NCBI RefSeq assembly: GCF_019264345.1
Contig: NZ_JAHVAO010000002.1
Coordinates: 248,001-312,000, forward strand
DNA from: Marinobacter arenosus
GTDB lineage: Bacteria > Pseudomonadota > Gammaproteobacteria > Pseudomonadales > Oleiphilaceae
DNA: 64,000 nt
Direction: 5' to 3'
The position numbers and the translations under genes were made by a program. Under the pieces are notes generated by a model. That model saw only the letters and a program-made list of their open reading frames with translations, was not told the origin of the DNA and did no database searches. This document shows positions 62,962-64,000 of this stretch, in pieces (positions within the stretch are counted from its first letter, which is position 1; every line of letters begins with the position of its first letter).

Positions 62962-63698
62962 TGGGCGTTCAGATTGCAGGCCGTAGCCACACCGGCGCCG
63001 TACGGGAAAACAATCAGGATGTGGTGGTGTGGCAGGTTCGTGATGGCGGCGATGGCGCACTGATGCTCGTCGCCGACGGTATGGGTGGGTACCAGGGGGG
63101 CGAAATCGCAAGCCGGCTGGCGGCGGATTCCGTCATGGAGGCACTCACGCCCGGGTTGTTCGGCGGTGAAGCACCCTGCAAGGAACGTCTGGAGGCTGCA
63201 CTGGTACTCGCCAATGAACGCATCCAGGCACGACGGGCCGAGGACAGTCAGTTGGACAAGATGGGCACCACCCTGGTGGTGGCCTGGGTTGAGGGCTCCA
63301 CAGCGCATATTGCCCACGTGGGGGATTCCCGCTGCTATCTGATCCGGCAATCTCGAGCGGACTGCCTGACCCGCGACGACACGGTGGTTCAGAACATGCT
63401 TGAAGATGGCAGCATCTCCGAGACGGATGCCCCCAACGTGCCGTTTCGAAATGTCCTCACGCGGGCGGTCGGTGCCATGGACCCACTTGAAATCAGCTAC
63501 GGTAGCCACGCACTGAAGCCCGGTGATCAGTTGCTGCTGTGCTCGGATGGCCTGACCAACTCTGTCCCTCAGTCAGACTGGGAGGACCTGATCAAGAACG
63601 CTGACAGCACGGAATCCGCCGTGGATGCACTGATTGAAACCGCCCTGGACAATCAGGCGTCGGACAACGTGTCTGCAGTATTAATGACCCTGAATTAA
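62961..63698 (+). CDS. PP2C-family Ser/Thr protein phosphatase
   Basis: 245 residues. Metal-binding acids in N-N-Q-D (Asp20), A-D-G-M-G-G (Asp39), C-S-D-G-L-T and S-D-N-V-S are intact, with V-G-D-S-R. Reverses the phosphorylation made by the upstream kinase; ATG overlaps the kinase stop (TGATG), so the two are made together. Confidence 0.93.
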   Translation: MGVQIAGRSHTGAVRENNQDVVVWQVRDGGDGALMLVADGMGGYQGGEIASRLAADSVMEALTPGLFGGEAPCKERLEAALVLANERIQARRAEDSQLDKMGTTLVVAWVEGSTAHIAHVGDSRCYLIRQSRADCLTRDDTVVQNMLEDGSISETDAPNVPFRNVLTRAVGAMDPLEISYGSHALKPGDQLLLCSDGLTNSVPQSDWEDLIKNADSTESAVDALIETALDNQASDNVSAVLMTLN

Positions 63699-63713
63699 GC
63701 AGAGGAACCTGAC

Positions 63714-64000
63714 ATGGCATCGTTTTCACAGCTGGTAGACAACGTGGTCGTCAACACGTTTGAACTGGAGCAACCCGAGACCCGGATCGGCCGGCGCAAC
63801 GACAACGATATCCAGATCGACGAGATTTCCGTGAGTGGTCATCATGCGGTGATCGAGGCCGTCCCCAACGCCTACCTCGACGGTACGATTGACTACTACA
63901 TCACCGACAGCAACAGCACCAACGGCACCTTCGTCAACGACATCCGCATCGAGAGCCGTCAGCGCCTGAACAGTAACGACATGGTCCGGGTCGGCTGGAA
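63714..64000 (+). CDS. FHA-domain protein (cut by window end)
   Basis: First 95 codons only. I-G-R-R with Gly26-Arg27, S-V-S-G-H-H with the S-x-x-H pattern ending at His44 and T-N-G-T-F-V-N are the phosphothreonine-binding motifs of an FHA domain. Presumably reads the phosphorylation set by the kinase/phosphatase pair upstream, 15 bases away. AGAGGAA ahead of the ATG. No stop before the window ends, so more domains may follow. Confidence 0.88.
   Translation, partial: MASFSQLVDNVVVNTFELEQPETRIGRRNDNDIQIDEISVSGHHAVIEAVPNAYLDGTIDYYITDSNSTNGTFVNDIRIESRQRLNSNDMVRVGW

Noticed and set aside
61579..63111. 510-codon open frame on the minus strand opposite kinase and phosphatase genes
   Set aside because: Kinase and PP2C motifs on the plus strand are complete, and the antisense frame has no recognisable domain.
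1..64000. CRISPR array, rRNA, tRNA, prophage or insertion sequence
   Set aside because: No regularly spaced repeats, no cloverleaf-like or rRNA-like stretches and no transposase or integrase frames were found by reading both strands.

Overview
The window looks like chromosomal DNA of a marine gammaproteobacterium, most likely Marinobacter or a close relative. This rests on the GC-rich coding style (high fifties percent by eye), on Pseudomonas-type families (PA2778/PA2779 pair, OhrR-Ohr, ArgP-ArgO, DUF4397 lipoprotein) and on many compact convergent gene pairs whose 3' ends overlap. I see no rRNA or tRNA gene, no transposase, integrase or phage gene, and no CRISPR array. The name of the genus is an inference, not something the DNA states.

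Layout, left to right. 0-8.8 kb: DUF4397 lipoprotein, DacB-type D-Ala-D-Ala carboxypeptidase, a small histidine-box membrane protein, a tandem glutaredoxin/GST-N protein, a Tat-exported aldo/keto reductase coupled to a DUF6064-like membrane protein, a cytosolic DkgB-type reductase, a GFA-family zinc protein and a PQQ-type sugar dehydrogenase. 8.9-17.7 kb: an iron island consisting of a TonB-dependent siderophore receptor and, on the opposite strand, fhuC-fhuD-fhuB-fhuF with overlapping reading frames, preceded by an exporter-fold ABC protein. Three Fur-box-like sites sit in front of the three transcription units. No siderophore biosynthesis gene is visible, so import of hydroxamate-type xenosiderophores is the simplest reading.

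17.7-30.7 kb: YaiI, a secreted histidine phosphatase, YjdM, then a stretch rich in cyclic-di-GMP genes (one GGDEF-EAL protein and two 7TM-DISM diguanylate cyclases) mixed with small accessory genes (PCuAC chaperone, second GFA protein, DUF3291, NTF2-like, STAS-like, a 100-residue orphan, DUF2784) and the MtfA peptidase. 30.7-48.8 kb: housekeeping and metabolic genes (SDR, CopD, MaoC hydratase, spermidine-synthase-like enzyme, Usp, cold-shock protein, lipoprotein, MscS channel, pirin, dienoyl-CoA isomerase, CPBP protease, NnrU, ArgP/ArgO, NlpC/P60, DJ-1/PfpI, SRAP, ArfB, esterase).

48.8-64 kb: OhrR/Ohr peroxide defence with a candidate operator, ThpR, a GNAT-nitrilase fusion, RluF with a long basic tail, a run of membrane protein-FetA-FetB-CobW-methyltransferase that suggests metal handling, the PA2778/PA2779 lipoprotein peptidase pair, a PLD-family protein, and finally a Ser/Thr kinase-PP2C phosphatase-FHA run that is cut by the window end. 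The most interesting points are the bipartite Fur-controlled iron locus with its exporter-fold ABC protein and a possible 36-residue membrane peptide, the kinase with a reduced membrane sensor, and the peptidase/small-membrane-protein pair.
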